A stretch of DNA of 64,000 nucleotides from Chryseobacterium culicis (GCF_900108365.1 NZ_FNWQ01000001.1:248001-312000), one strand, 5' to 3'; counted from the stretch's first letter, positions 9,528 to 18,362 are shown. The notes: generated from the sequence alone by a model not told the origin. Made by a program: numbers and translations.

Positions 9528-10277
9528 ATGAAAAAAACTCTACTAGCAATTAGTTTAGCTCTTGCTAATTTCGCATGGGCACAGTTTTCGTCAGGTGTTG
9601 TAAACTTACCCAATACAGCTATGACGGTGAAATTAGACACAACTCCTACCGGAGTAACGATGACCATAACAGGTGACAGCAATTCTATGATGGGAATCGG
9701 TTTCGGGACTACAGGAATGGCCGCTGGTGCAGACGGCTTTATTTATAATTCTTCAGCCAGCAGAGACTATTCTTTCAGTGGTGTTCCCAATACTCCGTCA
9801 GCTGATGCCGTTCAGGACTGGACAGAAACATCCAATACCATATCCGGCTCTACAAGAACTGTGGTGGCTACAAGGTCCCTTTCCGGTGGAACGGGGGATT
9901 TTGCGATAGCCAATGCTGCAGGAACAATCAATATCTTTTATTCCCGTAAAAGCGGAGGAACCTCGTTAGGGTATCATGATGCCGGAAGAGGATATGCATC
10001 ATTAACCATGACAGCCGCTACTTTATCCACTAACGAAATTGCTGCCAGCAGCAAAAAGGTAAATCTGTACCCGAATCCGGCTAAATCAACAGTTAATTTT
10101 AAAAACTATGACAAAATAAAATCTGTCGATATTTACGAAGCAACAGGAAGAAAAGTGCTTTCAGTAAAGCAGGAAGGAGAAAGCATCAGTGTGGAAAACC
10201 TGAAATCAGGAAGCTATTATCTTGAAATCCAGCTTAAAGACGGAAGCACATCTTACGAAAAACTGATTAAAGAATAA
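9528..10277 (+). CDS. DOMON-like secreted protein with T9SS sorting tail
   Basis: A 249-residue protein: signal peptide (MKKTLLAISLALANFAWA, Q), a beta-rich domain at ~20-165, and a T9SS type A tail from about residue 180 (VNLYPNPAKSTVNF to the C-terminal EKLIKE). The middle domain has MMGIGFGTTGMAAGADGFIY and a following DW-T-ET region, resembling DOMON domains, which bind haem or sugars; that assignment is by eye and tentative. Last gene of the operon and followed by a strong terminator. A surface haem-binding DOMON protein would fit with the CxxCH lipoprotein and YceI in an electron-transfer or redox stress role. Confidence 0.8.
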   Translation: MKKTLLAISLALANFAWAQFSSGVVNLPNTAMTVKLDTTPTGVTMTITGDSNSMMGIGFGTTGMAAGADGFIYNSSASRDYSFSGVPNTPSADAVQDWTETSNTISGSTRTVVATRSLSGGTGDFAIANAAGTINIFYSRKSGGTSLGYHDAGRGYASLTMTAATLSTNEIAASSKKVNLYPNPAKSTVNFKNYDKIKSVDIYEATGRKVLSVKQEGESISVENLKSGSYYLEIQLKDGSTSYEKLIKE

Positions 10278-10309
10278 TTTTTTTTAATACCTTAAATATT
10301 TAGTGATGA

Positions 10310-10342
10310 ATACCTCTGATTTTTCAGAGGTATCATTTTTTC
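10310..10342 (+). terminator. Terminator closing the redox/envelope operon
   Basis: Perfect 10-bp stem ATACCTCTGA / TCAGAGGTAT with a 4-nt T loop, followed by a T-run. Confidence 0.85.
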
Positions 10343-10442
10343 CGAAGATACCGATGTACGGCAGATTACTCCAAAATTCCTATATTTGTACATATCCGGA
10401 TTCTTAACGAAAGGCATTTCTCGGCCTTATAATCTGCAGCCA

Positions 10443-11288
10443 ATGGAATTTAAAACCTTAGCCCATACCCATATAGATGAACTTTTATCAGTATTTAACT
10501 ATTCATTCTCCGATTATGTGGTTCCCTTTCATTTAACAAAAGAGGTTCTTATCGCTAAAATTGAAGAGCAGAAATTAGACATGAATATTTCTGTGGGAGC
10601 ATTTGAAGAAGGTAAATTAGTCGGATTTATCATTCAGTCTCAAAAAAATGAAAATGCAGAAAGCATTGTTTATAATGGAGGCACAGGAGTTATTCCGGAA
10701 AGCAGAGGGAAAGGATTGGTGAGAAAAATGTATGATTTTATCATTCCTGTACTGAAAGAAAGAAATGCCACTTCATTGCTTCTTGAAGTCATCGAGGGAA
10801 ATCACACCGCAATAAGAGCTTATGAAAATTTAGGATTTACAATTGTCCGCAGATTACTTTGCTTCAAAGGCAATATTAATCACAGGGAAGGCAATACTGA
10901 AGTAACCATCAGGGAGCTTAAAAACTTTCCGTGGAATATACTGCGCTCTTTCTGGGATATTGAACCTTCATGGCAGGGATCTGTTTATGTCCTGGAACCT
11001 ATGCCGGCAGATTATGTTGCTTTAGGGGCATATATCGGAGATCAAATGGTCGGGTATATGGTATATGGTCCAACCGTGAGAAAAATATATCAGATCGCTG
11101 TAGATAAGAACTATAGAAATAGGGGAGTAGGAACAAGACTTTTCAATGCTGTTCTGCAGAGAAATGGGGGAGAAGCTGTAATTGTAAACAATGTGGATGA
11201 CTCTTCAGAAGAAACCGGTAAATTTCTTAGCGAAAGAATAGGACTGAATAACTGGCTGTCACAATTCGAAATGAAAAGAACGCTCTGA
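10443..11288 (+). CDS. GNAT-family acetyltransferase with two GNAT domains
   Basis: A 281-residue protein with tandem GNAT folds. The N-terminal domain has the acetyl-CoA loop as GVIPESRGKGLVRKMYDF and the strand-helix TSLLLEVIEGNHTAIRAYENLGF. The C-terminal domain repeats the pattern in IAVDKNYRNRGVGTRLFNAV. It would transfer an acetyl group from acetyl-CoA to an amine; the substrate is unknown. The ORF extends upstream to 10386, but that stretch is unlike the family, and the ATG at 10443 (MEFKTLAHTHIDELL) starts the domain. Single-gene unit between two intergenic regions. Confidence 0.85.
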   Translation: MEFKTLAHTHIDELLSVFNYSFSDYVVPFHLTKEVLIAKIEEQKLDMNISVGAFEEGKLVGFIIQSQKNENAESIVYNGGTGVIPESRGKGLVRKMYDFIIPVLKERNATSLLLEVIEGNHTAIRAYENLGFTIVRRLLCFKGNINHREGNTEVTIRELKNFPWNILRSFWDIEPSWQGSVYVLEPMPADYVALGAYIGDQMVGYMVYGPTVRKIYQIAVDKNYRNRGVGTRLFNAVLQRNGGEAVIVNNVDDSSEETGKFLSERIGLNNWLSQFEMKRTL

Positions 11289-11396
11289 CAGGAATAATTT
11301 TGATTTAAAAAAAATAAGAGGTTTTAATATACTTTTAATCTCTTAAACTTTTCAGGGAGAAGTATAGGATGTAACTTTGCCGAAAATTTTACAATA

Positions 11397-12680
11397 ATGA
11401 AGCGAGGAATCCATTTTTTACTGCTGCTTATTTCTTTCACCTCTTTTGCACAACAGGCAAATATCGATACTGCCCAGGTTGTTATACCAGGAAGGCAAAA
11501 CAGTTCGGAAGCACAGTCTAAACCCTATGTAATCATGATTTCAACGGATGGTTTCCGTTATGATTATGCCCGGAAATATAATGCTGAAAACCTTTTAAAA
11601 CTGGCAAATGGCGGTGTAAAAGCAGAGGCAATGATTCCAAGTTATCCAAGTATCACTTTTCCTAATCACTGGAGTTTAATCACCGGCCTTTATCCCTCAC
11701 ATCATGGCTTGATTGATAATTTTTTCTACGATTATAAGAGAAAAGATAATTATGCCATGAGCAGCAAAAAAAATGCTGAAGATGGGAGCTGGTACGGGGG
11801 CATGCCGCTTTGGGGGCTTGCCGAAAAGCAGGGAATGGTATCAGCATCTTTAATGTGGGTAGGTTCTGCAAGTGATGCCGGAGGAATGAGACCTACTTAT
11901 TATTATCCTTACCACGAAAAATTCACTCCTGCTGAAAAAGTGGAGAAAGTGGTCAATTGGCTGAAATTGCCTGAAGATAAAAGACCTCATTTTATCACAT
12001 TATATTTTCCGGAAGTAGACGGAAGCGGCCATCATTATGGTCCTGACGCCAAAGAAACAGAAAATGCTGTTCATCTGATAGATCAGGCAGTTGGTGATCT
12101 TGTGCAGAAAGTAAATGATTTAGGGCTAAAAAATGTCAACTTTGTTTTTGTTTCAGATCACGGAATGATTAAAGTGGACGGTGGTACACCTCTGGAAATT
12201 CCGGCTCTTCTTTTTGATAAGAACAGATTTGATTTTTACAATTCCCAGACCTTGCTGAGAGTATACGTTAAAAATCCGGATGAGGTAAAAAAGGTGTATA
12301 AAGAACTGAAAGCCAATACAACAGGCGATTACGAAGTTTATCTGGATAAAAAGCTTCCCAAATACCTGCACTTTGCAACAAGAGATGATCAGTACAACAG
12401 AATAGGACAAATTCTTCTGATTCCAAAAGCTCCTAAAATTTTCTTAGAAAAAGGCAAGAAATCATCAGTTGGAAAGCATGGTTACAATCCTAAAACGGTA
12501 CCGGAAATGAAAGCTACTTTCTTTGCCTGGGGACCGGAGTTTAAAAATAATCTGGTGATCGGTGAATTTGCCAACATCAACGTTTATCCTTTGGTTGCTG
12601 AAGTTTTAGGATTAAAAATAGATCAGCCTGTTGATGGAAAACTTAAAGTCTTACAAGGAATTCTGAAAGAAAAGAAGTAG
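11397..12680 (+). CDS. Alkaline phosphatase-superfamily nucleotide pyrophosphatase/phosphodiesterase
   Basis: A 427-residue secreted enzyme of the ENPP branch of the alkaline phosphatase superfamily, which cleaves phosphodiester or pyrophosphate bonds. A signal peptide (to SFA, QQ) is followed by metal ligand Asp51 in MISTDGFRYDY, the catalytic Thr87 in SITFPNHWSLITG, the second-site DGSGHHYGP near 208-216, and VSDHGM near 253-258. Lengths and motif spacing fit bacterial NPPs such as the Xanthomonas enzyme. Predicted periplasmic; substrate (nucleotide or lipid headgroup) not determined. Followed by a perfect palindromic terminator shared with the convergent gene. Confidence 0.9.
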   Translation: MKRGIHFLLLLISFTSFAQQANIDTAQVVIPGRQNSSEAQSKPYVIMISTDGFRYDYARKYNAENLLKLANGGVKAEAMIPSYPSITFPNHWSLITGLYPSHHGLIDNFFYDYKRKDNYAMSSKKNAEDGSWYGGMPLWGLAEKQGMVSASLMWVGSASDAGGMRPTYYYPYHEKFTPAEKVEKVVNWLKLPEDKRPHFITLYFPEVDGSGHHYGPDAKETENAVHLIDQAVGDLVQKVNDLGLKNVNFVFVSDHGMIKVDGGTPLEIPALLFDKNRFDFYNSQTLLRVYVKNPDEVKKVYKELKANTTGDYEVYLDKKLPKYLHFATRDDQYNRIGQILLIPKAPKIFLEKGKKSSVGKHGYNPKTVPEMKATFFAWGPEFKNNLVIGEFANINVYPLVAEVLGLKIDQPVDGKLKVLQGILKEKK

Positions 12681-12710
12681 TTTCAGAATTTAATTATAAT
12701 ATTTACTCAA

Positions 12711-12741
12711 AGTTTCGGCGCACCAAAGGTGCGCCGAAACT
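12711..12741. terminator. Bidirectional terminator
   Basis: Perfect 14-bp inverted repeat AGTTTCGGCGCACC / GGTGCGCCGAAACT with a 3-nt loop, between convergent genes. It is GC-rich compared with its surroundings. Confidence 0.8.
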
Positions 12742-12763
12742 GGTTTTATACCTGACTTAGGAA

Positions 12764-13642
12764 TTAATACTTAGAAGAAAACTCCTTCGCAAAATCTTCC
12801 AGCTTCACGGCTCCGGTAACAGGAGAACCATGATCATTAAAATCTTTCTGTACAACACCTGTTCTTATTCCTCTACCCATTTCTACATACAGCTTAGCCA
12901 TATCTTCCGGCAGTCCGGCCTGAAGCATTCCGTTTAAAGAATCTTCATCAGAGAATTCTACCCATGGCAGTTCTGGCTTGTTAACAGAGGTCCCCAGAAC
13001 TTTGGCAAAATCAGAAGCTTTTCTTACATCACTTACAATATATCTGATGGTGTTGGTATTTCCGTCTTTTACCAGTTCTTCGGCGGCGGCTCTGGCGATA
13101 TCGTTAGGATGCACTACCGGTACTTCAATATCTGCAGGATAATTTGCCCCAATGATGCCTGAATTTTGAATTAAAGGGATGTCATTGAAAAAATTGTTAT
13201 AAAAATATCCGGCTCTTAAAAAAGTAAAAGAAGTATCTTGTACTTCATTGTATATTTTTTCAATATTGTGAAGACCTGCGATAGGACCATTTTCTACGGG
13301 CGATTCGGCACCTACGCTGCTTAGCATTACCGCTCTTTTAACATGGGTGTTTTTTAAAGCCTCGGCATAGTTTTTTCCTGCATTCGTAGTGTTTTCCACG
13401 ATCTTATCCGGGCTGATCGCAGGTGGAGTCATTACAAAAACAGCATCAGCGCCTTCAAATGTTCGGGTTAAGAAATCGACGTCTGTAATAGACCCTATGG
13501 CTGGAGTTGCCCCCAGAGATTCAATATCCTGTTTTCTGGCATCGCTGCTGCTTACTACTGTAATATGGTGCCCTTCGGCGATTAATTGCTTTGCCAGCGG
13601 TTGGGCTACATTTCCTAATGATCCGGTGATTATAATTTTCAT
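12764..13642 (-). CDS. NmrA-like NAD(P)-binding oxidoreductase
   Basis: A 292-residue atypical short-chain dehydrogenase of the NmrA/SDR_a type. The N-terminal nucleotide-binding loop is GSLGNVAQPLA (residues 7-17), followed by VVSSS and GADAVFVMTPP. The active-site YxxxK of classical SDRs is not evident, as usual in NmrA-like quinone reductases or redox sensors. Divergent from an HxlR regulator with an 83-nt shared control region, a common arrangement in which HxlR represses the oxidoreductase in response to quinones or aldehydes. A QorB-like quinone reductase role is likely but not proven. Confidence 0.88.
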   Translation of the reverse strand: MKIIITGSLGNVAQPLAKQLIAEGHHITVVSSSDARKQDIESLGATPAIGSITDVDFLTRTFEGADAVFVMTPPAISPDKIVENTTNAGKNYAEALKNTHVKRAVMLSSVGAESPVENGPIAGLHNIEKIYNEVQDTSFTFLRAGYFYNNFFNDIPLIQNSGIIGANYPADIEVPVVHPNDIARAAAEELVKDGNTNTIRYIVSDVRKASDFAKVLGTSVNKPELPWVEFSDEDSLNGMLQAGLPEDMAKLYVEMGRGIRTGVVQKDFNDHGSPVTGAVKLEDFAKEFSSKY

Positions 13643-13670
13643 ACGTAAAATATTTTTTTATTTCTGGGAA

Positions 13671-13705
13671 CAAAGTTATATTTGTACTTACTTTTATACA
13701 AGTAC
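13671..13705. promoter_or_regulatory. Divergent promoters and operator between nmrA-like and hxlR genes
   Basis: Two overlapping -7 boxes read outwards: TATATTTG on the plus strand (13677-13684) and TAACTTTG on the minus strand (13671-13678). The minus promoter also has TTG about 20 nt upstream. Next to them lies an inverted repeat GTACTT-N10-AAGTAC (13684-13705), a plausible HxlR operator that would block both promoters. Confidence 0.55.
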
Positions 13706-13725
13706 TTACCCTAAAGTATGTAGAT

Positions 13726-14154
13726 ATGACAGCCATCAAAGAAAGTTCAACCATTCAGGAAAATAAGAAAACAGTGCAGGATTGTCCTGTGATGTATGTG
13801 ATGGAAAGAATTGGCGGATTCTGGAAACCGATTATCCTTTTTAATCTTTCCACAGGAGAAAAAAGATACAGCGAATTGAAAAAAGCAATTCCTGCAGTAA
13901 CAGAAAAAATGCTTATCCAGCATTTGAAACAGCTTGAAACAGACGGATTGATTATCAGAACAGCGAAACCTGTGATACCACCTCATGTGACTTATAAACT
14001 GAGTGAGGCCGGTAATGAATTGGCTCCTGTTATTGATGCTATGGCAGCATGGGCTTTTCAGGATATGGAAAGGAATGATAATAAATGTGCCGAAGGAAAC
14101 AGATACATTACCAATCAGGATCAGAATGCTTTTAGCCAAAACCTGAAAAAATAA
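13726..14154 (+). CDS. HxlR-family transcriptional regulator
   Basis: A 142-residue winged-helix regulator of the HxlR/MarR-like type. Residues ~20-110 carry the domain: CPVMYVMERIGGFWKPIILF, GEKRYSELKKAIPAVTEKML and TDGLIIRTAKPVIPPHVTY, the last being the wing. Cys20 sits at the position of the redox- or electrophile-sensing Cys in HypR/QorR-like members, so thiol sensing is possible. It is divergent from the NmrA-like oxidoreductase and probably represses it and itself through the GTACTT inverted repeat in between. Confidence 0.92.
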   Translation: MTAIKESSTIQENKKTVQDCPVMYVMERIGGFWKPIILFNLSTGEKRYSELKKAIPAVTEKMLIQHLKQLETDGLIIRTAKPVIPPHVTYKLSEAGNELAPVIDAMAAWAFQDMERNDNKCAEGNRYITNQDQNAFSQNLKK

Positions 14155-14157
14155 AAA

Positions 14158-14182
14158 CAGGCTCTTCAGATGGAAGAGCCTG
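14158..14182 (-). terminator. Terminator of the alcohol dehydrogenase gene
   Basis: Perfect 10-bp stem CAGGCTCTTC / GAAGAGCCTG with a 5-nt loop. The T-run lies on the minus-strand side, so it mainly serves the minus-strand gene. Confidence 0.75.
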
Positions 14183-14207
14183 CCTGTGTTAATATTCTAC
14201 TGAAGAA

Positions 14208-15263
14208 TTATAAAGACTGCATATCAATCACGAAACGGTATTTCACATCGCTTTTCAGCATTCTTTCATACGCGTTGTTGATATCCTGCATTTTAATCAG
14301 CTCAATATCAGAGACGATATTATGTTTTCCACAGAAATCTAACAGTTCCTGGGTTTCTGCAATCCCTCCGATTAAAGACCCCGCTACCGAACGGCGCTGG
14401 AAAATCATAGGTCTTGTACTTACTTCAGTTTCCTGGAATTCACCTACGAACCCTACAAGAACTAAAGTTCCGTTCAAAGAAAGAGTTTGCATATAAGGAT
14501 TGATATCATGTTCATACGGTACGGTATCAATAATAAGATCAAACTTACCTTTTACAGCATCCATTTGTGAATCATCTGTAGAGATTACTACATGGTCTGC
14601 TCCAAGCTGTCTGGCATCATCCGTCTTTCCGGGAGTTCTTGAGAACAATGTAACTTCAGCCCCCAGTCCTTTTGCTAGTTTAATAGCCATGTGGCCCAAT
14701 CCTCCCAATCCTACAACGGCTACTTTTGATCCCGGACCAGCATTCCAGTGTCTTAACGGTGACCATGTGGTGATTCCTGCACATAGAAGTGGTGCTACTG
14801 CTGCCAGATCCAGATTTTCTGGAACGCTTAGAACAAAATGCTCGTCTACAACTACCTTTTGAGAATACCCTCCGAAAGTGTGGCCTCCAAGGTGCTTATC
14901 TTTTCCGTTGTAAGTTCCTGTAAATCCGTTTTGACAATATTGCTCCAGATCGTGTTTACAGCTGTCGCAATGTCCGCACGAATCTACCATGCATCCTACC
15001 GCTGCAAGATCTCCCACTTTAAATTTGGAAACCTCACTTCCTACATTTGTAATTCTTCCTACAATTTCATGCCCCGGAACTACAGGATACAAAGAACCTC
15101 CCCAGTCGTTTCTTGCGGTATGAAGATCAGAATGGCATACCCCGCAGTAGAGAATTTCTATTTCTACATCCTTTGCGGTTACCTCTCTTCTCTCAATATT
15201 CAGTTCTTTCAGATCTGCCGTGGTAGACTCTGCACCATAAGCTTTTACTGTGATTGTACTCAT
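14208..15263 (-). CDS. Zinc-dependent NAD(P) alcohol dehydrogenase (YahK/CAD-like)
   Basis: A 351-residue medium-chain dehydrogenase that interconverts aldehydes and alcohols using NADP(H). Catalytic zinc ligands are Cys40 (CGVCHSDLH) and His65 (GHE). Structural zinc Cys residues lie at about 96, 99, 102 and 110 (CGHCDSCKHDLEQYC), and the Rossmann motif GLGGLGHMA is near 186. Overall it matches the cinnamyl-alcohol/YahK aldehyde reductase group. It is divergent from an AraC regulator, a typical pairing for aldehyde-stress induction. A terminator lies just past the stop. Confidence 0.93.
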   Translation of the reverse strand: MSTITVKAYGAESTTADLKELNIERREVTAKDVEIEILYCGVCHSDLHTARNDWGGSLYPVVPGHEIVGRITNVGSEVSKFKVGDLAAVGCMVDSCGHCDSCKHDLEQYCQNGFTGTYNGKDKHLGGHTFGGYSQKVVVDEHFVLSVPENLDLAAVAPLLCAGITTWSPLRHWNAGPGSKVAVVGLGGLGHMAIKLAKGLGAEVTLFSRTPGKTDDARQLGADHVVISTDDSQMDAVKGKFDLIIDTVPYEHDINPYMQTLSLNGTLVLVGFVGEFQETEVSTRPMIFQRRSVAGSLIGGIAETQELLDFCGKHNIVSDIELIKMQDINNAYERMLKSDVKYRFVIDMQSL

Positions 15264-15453
15264 TTTTTTATATTTAATTTATTTAGGTTTGTAATGATTG
15301 TGTTTTTGATAGTGGTTTCCAAAACATTACAAAAATCGACACTTTATTGTAAATCGTGCTTATACAGATTACCGAATTACTTACCAATTTTACAGACATT
15401 ATTTAAGTTACAGATGAAAGTGGTAATTTTGAATCGTAATAAAAATATACTTC

Positions 15454-16356
15454 ATGGAAAATCAGGAGGTTGAAATCTATAATACAGTTTCAGAATACAA
15501 TAAAATGGCAAATCACGAAACCCTGCACCCGCTGGTGAGTATTATTGATTTTTCCAAGTCTGATCCCATCTGCCAGTATAAAAGAAAATTTGGTTTCTAT
15601 ACCGTTTTTCTGAAAGATGTAATGTGCGGAGATATGCAGTATGGAAAACACAGCTATGATTATCAGGAAGGAACCTTGGTTTTTATTGCTCCCGGACAGA
15701 CGTATGGAATTTATAATAAAGACAGATCTGTTCAGCCTGCAGGCTTTGCCCTGATTTTCCACCCGGATCTTATAAAAGGAACCAACTTAGGGAAGAATAT
15801 GAAAGACTATTCTTTTTTCTCTTATGATGTACATGAAGCATTGCACTTATCCGAAAAAGAAAGGGAAGTGGTGCTGGACTGCTTTAAAAATATTAAGCTT
15901 GAACTGGAACAGGCCATTGATAAGCACAGCAAATCTTTAATTGTTAATAATATCGAACTGTTCCTGAATTACTGCATGCGTTTCTATGACCGCCAGTTTA
16001 TTACAAGAGATCATATTAATCAGGGAGTTATCGGGAAATTTGAAAATCTTGTAGATGATTATTTGAAATCTGAAAATCCCAAAAATATAGGTTTTCCCAT
16101 GGTGAATTACTTTGCAGAACAACTGAATCTGTCTGCCAATTATTTTGGAGATCTTATTAAAAAAGAATTGGGAATTTCCGCACAGGAATTTATCCACAAC
16201 AAACTCATTGATATTGCTAAAGAACAAATCCTGGATCAGGCAAAGACGATCAGCGAAATATCTTACGATCTGGGCTTTAAATATCCGCAGCATTTTACAA
16301 GACTATTCAAAACCAAAGTAGGTGTTTCTCCAAGTGAATATAAAATACTGAACTAG
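15454..16356 (+). CDS. AraC-family transcriptional regulator
   Basis: A 300-residue AraC/XylS regulator. The N-terminal ~150 residues form a cupin-like sensing domain (YDYQEGTLVFIAPGQTYGI). The C-terminal ~100 residues hold two helix-turn-helix units: FAEQLNLSANYFGDLIKKE and ISEISYDLGFKYPQHFTRLF, ending in GVSPSEYK. Divergent from the alcohol dehydrogenase with a 190-nt spacer, so it most likely activates that gene in response to a small molecule. The inducer is unknown. Confidence 0.93.
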   Translation: MENQEVEIYNTVSEYNKMANHETLHPLVSIIDFSKSDPICQYKRKFGFYTVFLKDVMCGDMQYGKHSYDYQEGTLVFIAPGQTYGIYNKDRSVQPAGFALIFHPDLIKGTNLGKNMKDYSFFSYDVHEALHLSEKEREVVLDCFKNIKLELEQAIDKHSKSLIVNNIELFLNYCMRFYDRQFITRDHINQGVIGKFENLVDDYLKSENPKNIGFPMVNYFAEQLNLSANYFGDLIKKELGISAQEFIHNKLIDIAKEQILDQAKTISEISYDLGFKYPQHFTRLFKTKVGVSPSEYKILN

Positions 16357-16484
16357 TTTTTAAACACTAATACACTAATTTTTTTCACAAATAACACGAT
16401 GATAATTCGTGGATATTTGTGAAACTATTTGTGAGATTTATATTTAAATTATTAAATTTAAAAGAAAAGTTTTCACAGTTTAAA

Positions 16485-17825
16485 ATGACACCCAATCAGC
16501 AGAATACTGTTATTTTTGAAACCCGTTTCGGGAAAATTTCAGCATTACAAGAAAAAGGAATATACAGAGCCCGGAGTATCCGGTATGCCCATTCTGAAAG
16601 ATTTAAACAACCTGTTGCAGCAGAACCTTCCTTGTCTTCCGTAATTATTTCTCCCGATAAAACCCCGGTATGTCCTCAGGCATTAAGCCCCCTCGTTGAA
16701 AGGATGATTGGCGCAACCCCTGTTGAAAGCTTTGAGCCAGACGAGAGTACCCAATACCTTTCTATTACCCTTCCGGAAATAAAATCCGAAAATGAAAAGC
16801 TTCCGGTTATTGTCTGGATTCACGGAGGTTCTCATGAAATAGGCTGTGGAGATCTTGCCACGGCAGATCCTGCAGATTGGGTAAAAGAACAGCACATCAT
16901 TGTAGTTACGGTTTCATATCGTTTAGGACTCTTTGGCTTTTTAGGTGGAGATGAAAACAGGCCTGCCAATCTGGGGCTCCTGGATATCATTGAAGCATTG
17001 AAATGGATAAAAGCCTATATCGCAGATTTTGGAGGTGATGAAAACAATATCACCCTTCTCGGACAGTCATCCGGAGGTGATGCTATTGCCCATTTGATGA
17101 TATCAGAAAGTATTGACGGATTATTCCAACGCGTGATTATACAGAGCGCTCCTTTGGGATTACGTCATAAAAGACAGAAAATGTCTGCAGAATTTCTGAA
17201 AAAAACAGAATTTTTAAAAAATGAAACCGATGTTTTTAAAATGATGGAGCAGTATAAAATGTGGGTGCCTTCTGTTATAAAATACGGACTTAAAGCTGCG
17301 ATGCCATTTGGTACCCAATACGGGCATTTTCCATTGTGCACAGAAGAAGAGTCGGTAGAGATATGGAAAAAGAATGCTCAGAAATTTGACGTGCTGATTG
17401 GTTTTAACAGTGACGAGACTGCATTTTATCTGAAAACTTCCGAAGCTCTAAACAAATACTTCGGAAAAGGGTTTGGATTGAAACTCATGGATAGAACCGT
17501 AGAAAAAACGACAGCAATGATCTACGGAAATCCGGCAAAGCAACTGGCTCAAAATCTGGCTGATGCCGGTGGCAATGTCTATCTCTTCAGAATTCATTCG
17601 AGATTGAAAGACAATCCTATCGGTGCACCACATTGCATTGATCTTCCCCTGATCTTTGGTAACGAAGCCGCATGGAAATCTTCCGAACTGCTGAAGAATA
17701 TTCCCTGGAACCGTATTCATGAGAATGGTAAAAAACTGAGAGCGTTATGGGCCGGATTTGCCAGAACCGGAAACATAGCAGATACCTCAGAAAAACCGGA
17801 AATCCTGGAGCTCCGCAAGATATAG
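16485..17825 (+). CDS. Carboxylesterase type B (carboxylesterase/lipase family)
   Basis: A 446-residue alpha/beta hydrolase of the type B carboxylesterase family, hydrolysing carboxylic esters. The oxyanion region is VIVWIHGGSHEIG, the nucleophile elbow is GQSSGG with Ser195, the acidic residue probably lies in GFNSDETAFY, and the His is in GAPHCIDLPLIFG. No signal peptide, so probably cytoplasmic. A GTG-initiated extension from 16419 is possible but adds a Lys/Phe-rich stretch not typical of the family; the ATG at 16485 (MTPNQQ) is preferred. At 446 residues it is on the short side for the family. Confidence 0.88.
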   Translation: MTPNQQNTVIFETRFGKISALQEKGIYRARSIRYAHSERFKQPVAAEPSLSSVIISPDKTPVCPQALSPLVERMIGATPVESFEPDESTQYLSITLPEIKSENEKLPVIVWIHGGSHEIGCGDLATADPADWVKEQHIIVVTVSYRLGLFGFLGGDENRPANLGLLDIIEALKWIKAYIADFGGDENNITLLGQSSGGDAIAHLMISESIDGLFQRVIIQSAPLGLRHKRQKMSAEFLKKTEFLKNETDVFKMMEQYKMWVPSVIKYGLKAAMPFGTQYGHFPLCTEEESVEIWKKNAQKFDVLIGFNSDETAFYLKTSEALNKYFGKGFGLKLMDRTVEKTTAMIYGNPAKQLAQNLADAGGNVYLFRIHSRLKDNPIGAPHCIDLPLIFGNEAAWKSSELLKNIPWNRIHENGKKLRALWAGFARTGNIADTSEKPEILELRKI

Positions 17826-17869
17826 CCTCACAGCAAACTTATAAACCTCTTGTCTTAACAAGTATCCTA

Positions 17870-17942
17870 ACTGAAGACGTAAACATTCCCCTCCCCCGGA
17901 GGGGTGGCAAAAATTCAAAAAATTTTTGACGGGGTGGTTAAT
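17870..17942 (+). repeat. Interspersed palindromic repeat, copy 1
   Basis: About 72 bp containing CTGAAGACGT, the palindrome CCCCTCCcccGGAGGGG, and AATTTTTGACGGGGTGG. An inverted, near-identical copy lies at 22327-22399. It looks like a REP/MITE-type element; no coding content. Confidence 0.75.
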
Positions 17943-18059
17943 ATATTTAATTTTGATCAATGAATTTCATAGGCTAAACCAGATTTTTATAGGGTGTATT
18001 CATTCATAATTGTAATTTTTAACGTATATTTAATAACTAAACCATAAAAAATAATAATT

Positions 18060-18227
18060 ATGAAAACAAACAAAGAATTCAAAGTGAAAAAACTGAACCG
18101 TCAGGAATTGAAGATTTTAAAAGCCGGAGACATTAGCAGAGGCAGAGTATGCTGTACTTCCAACGAAGACGGCCAATGCTGTGAATGGGCTAAAGATATC
18201 TGGTATTGTCAATACATTTATTGCTAA
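18060..18227 (+). CDS. Cys-rich bacteriocin/RiPP-like precursor peptide
   Basis: A 55-residue peptide. The leader (KKLNRQELKILKAGD) has the LxRxELKxIxGG-like pattern of Bacteroidota bacteriocin-like/GG-type natural product precursors, with Ala22-Gly23 at the expected double-glycine cleavage site. The remaining 32 residues hold six Cys (31, 32, 40, 41, 50, 55) in the arrangement CC-x7-CC-x8-C-x4-C plus two Trp, suggesting disulfides or modified Cys. No maturase, C39 peptidase or dedicated exporter is adjacent, so it is an orphan precursor in this window. A strong terminator follows. The reading frame is intact, with AT-rich leader DNA upstream. Confidence 0.7.
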   Translation: MKTNKEFKVKKLNRQELKILKAGDISRGRVCCTSNEDGQCCEWAKDIWYCQYIYC

Positions 18228-18261
18228 GAAATACCAGTCTCTAAAATAAGAGAAAGAAAAC

Positions 18262-18297
18262 CCTTGTCAGGATTTTAATCCTTGACAAGGGTTTTAT
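18262..18297 (+). terminator. Terminator after the Cys-rich peptide gene
   Basis: Stem CCCTTGTCAGGATT pairs with AATCCTTGACAAGGG (one bulged T), followed by a T-run, 35 nt past the peptide stop. Confidence 0.85.
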
Positions 18298-18362
18298 TGT
18301 TAAATGAAATTATCAGTTGTGTATGAAATTTTTTGAGGAGAATTCAGATATTTAAATTAATC

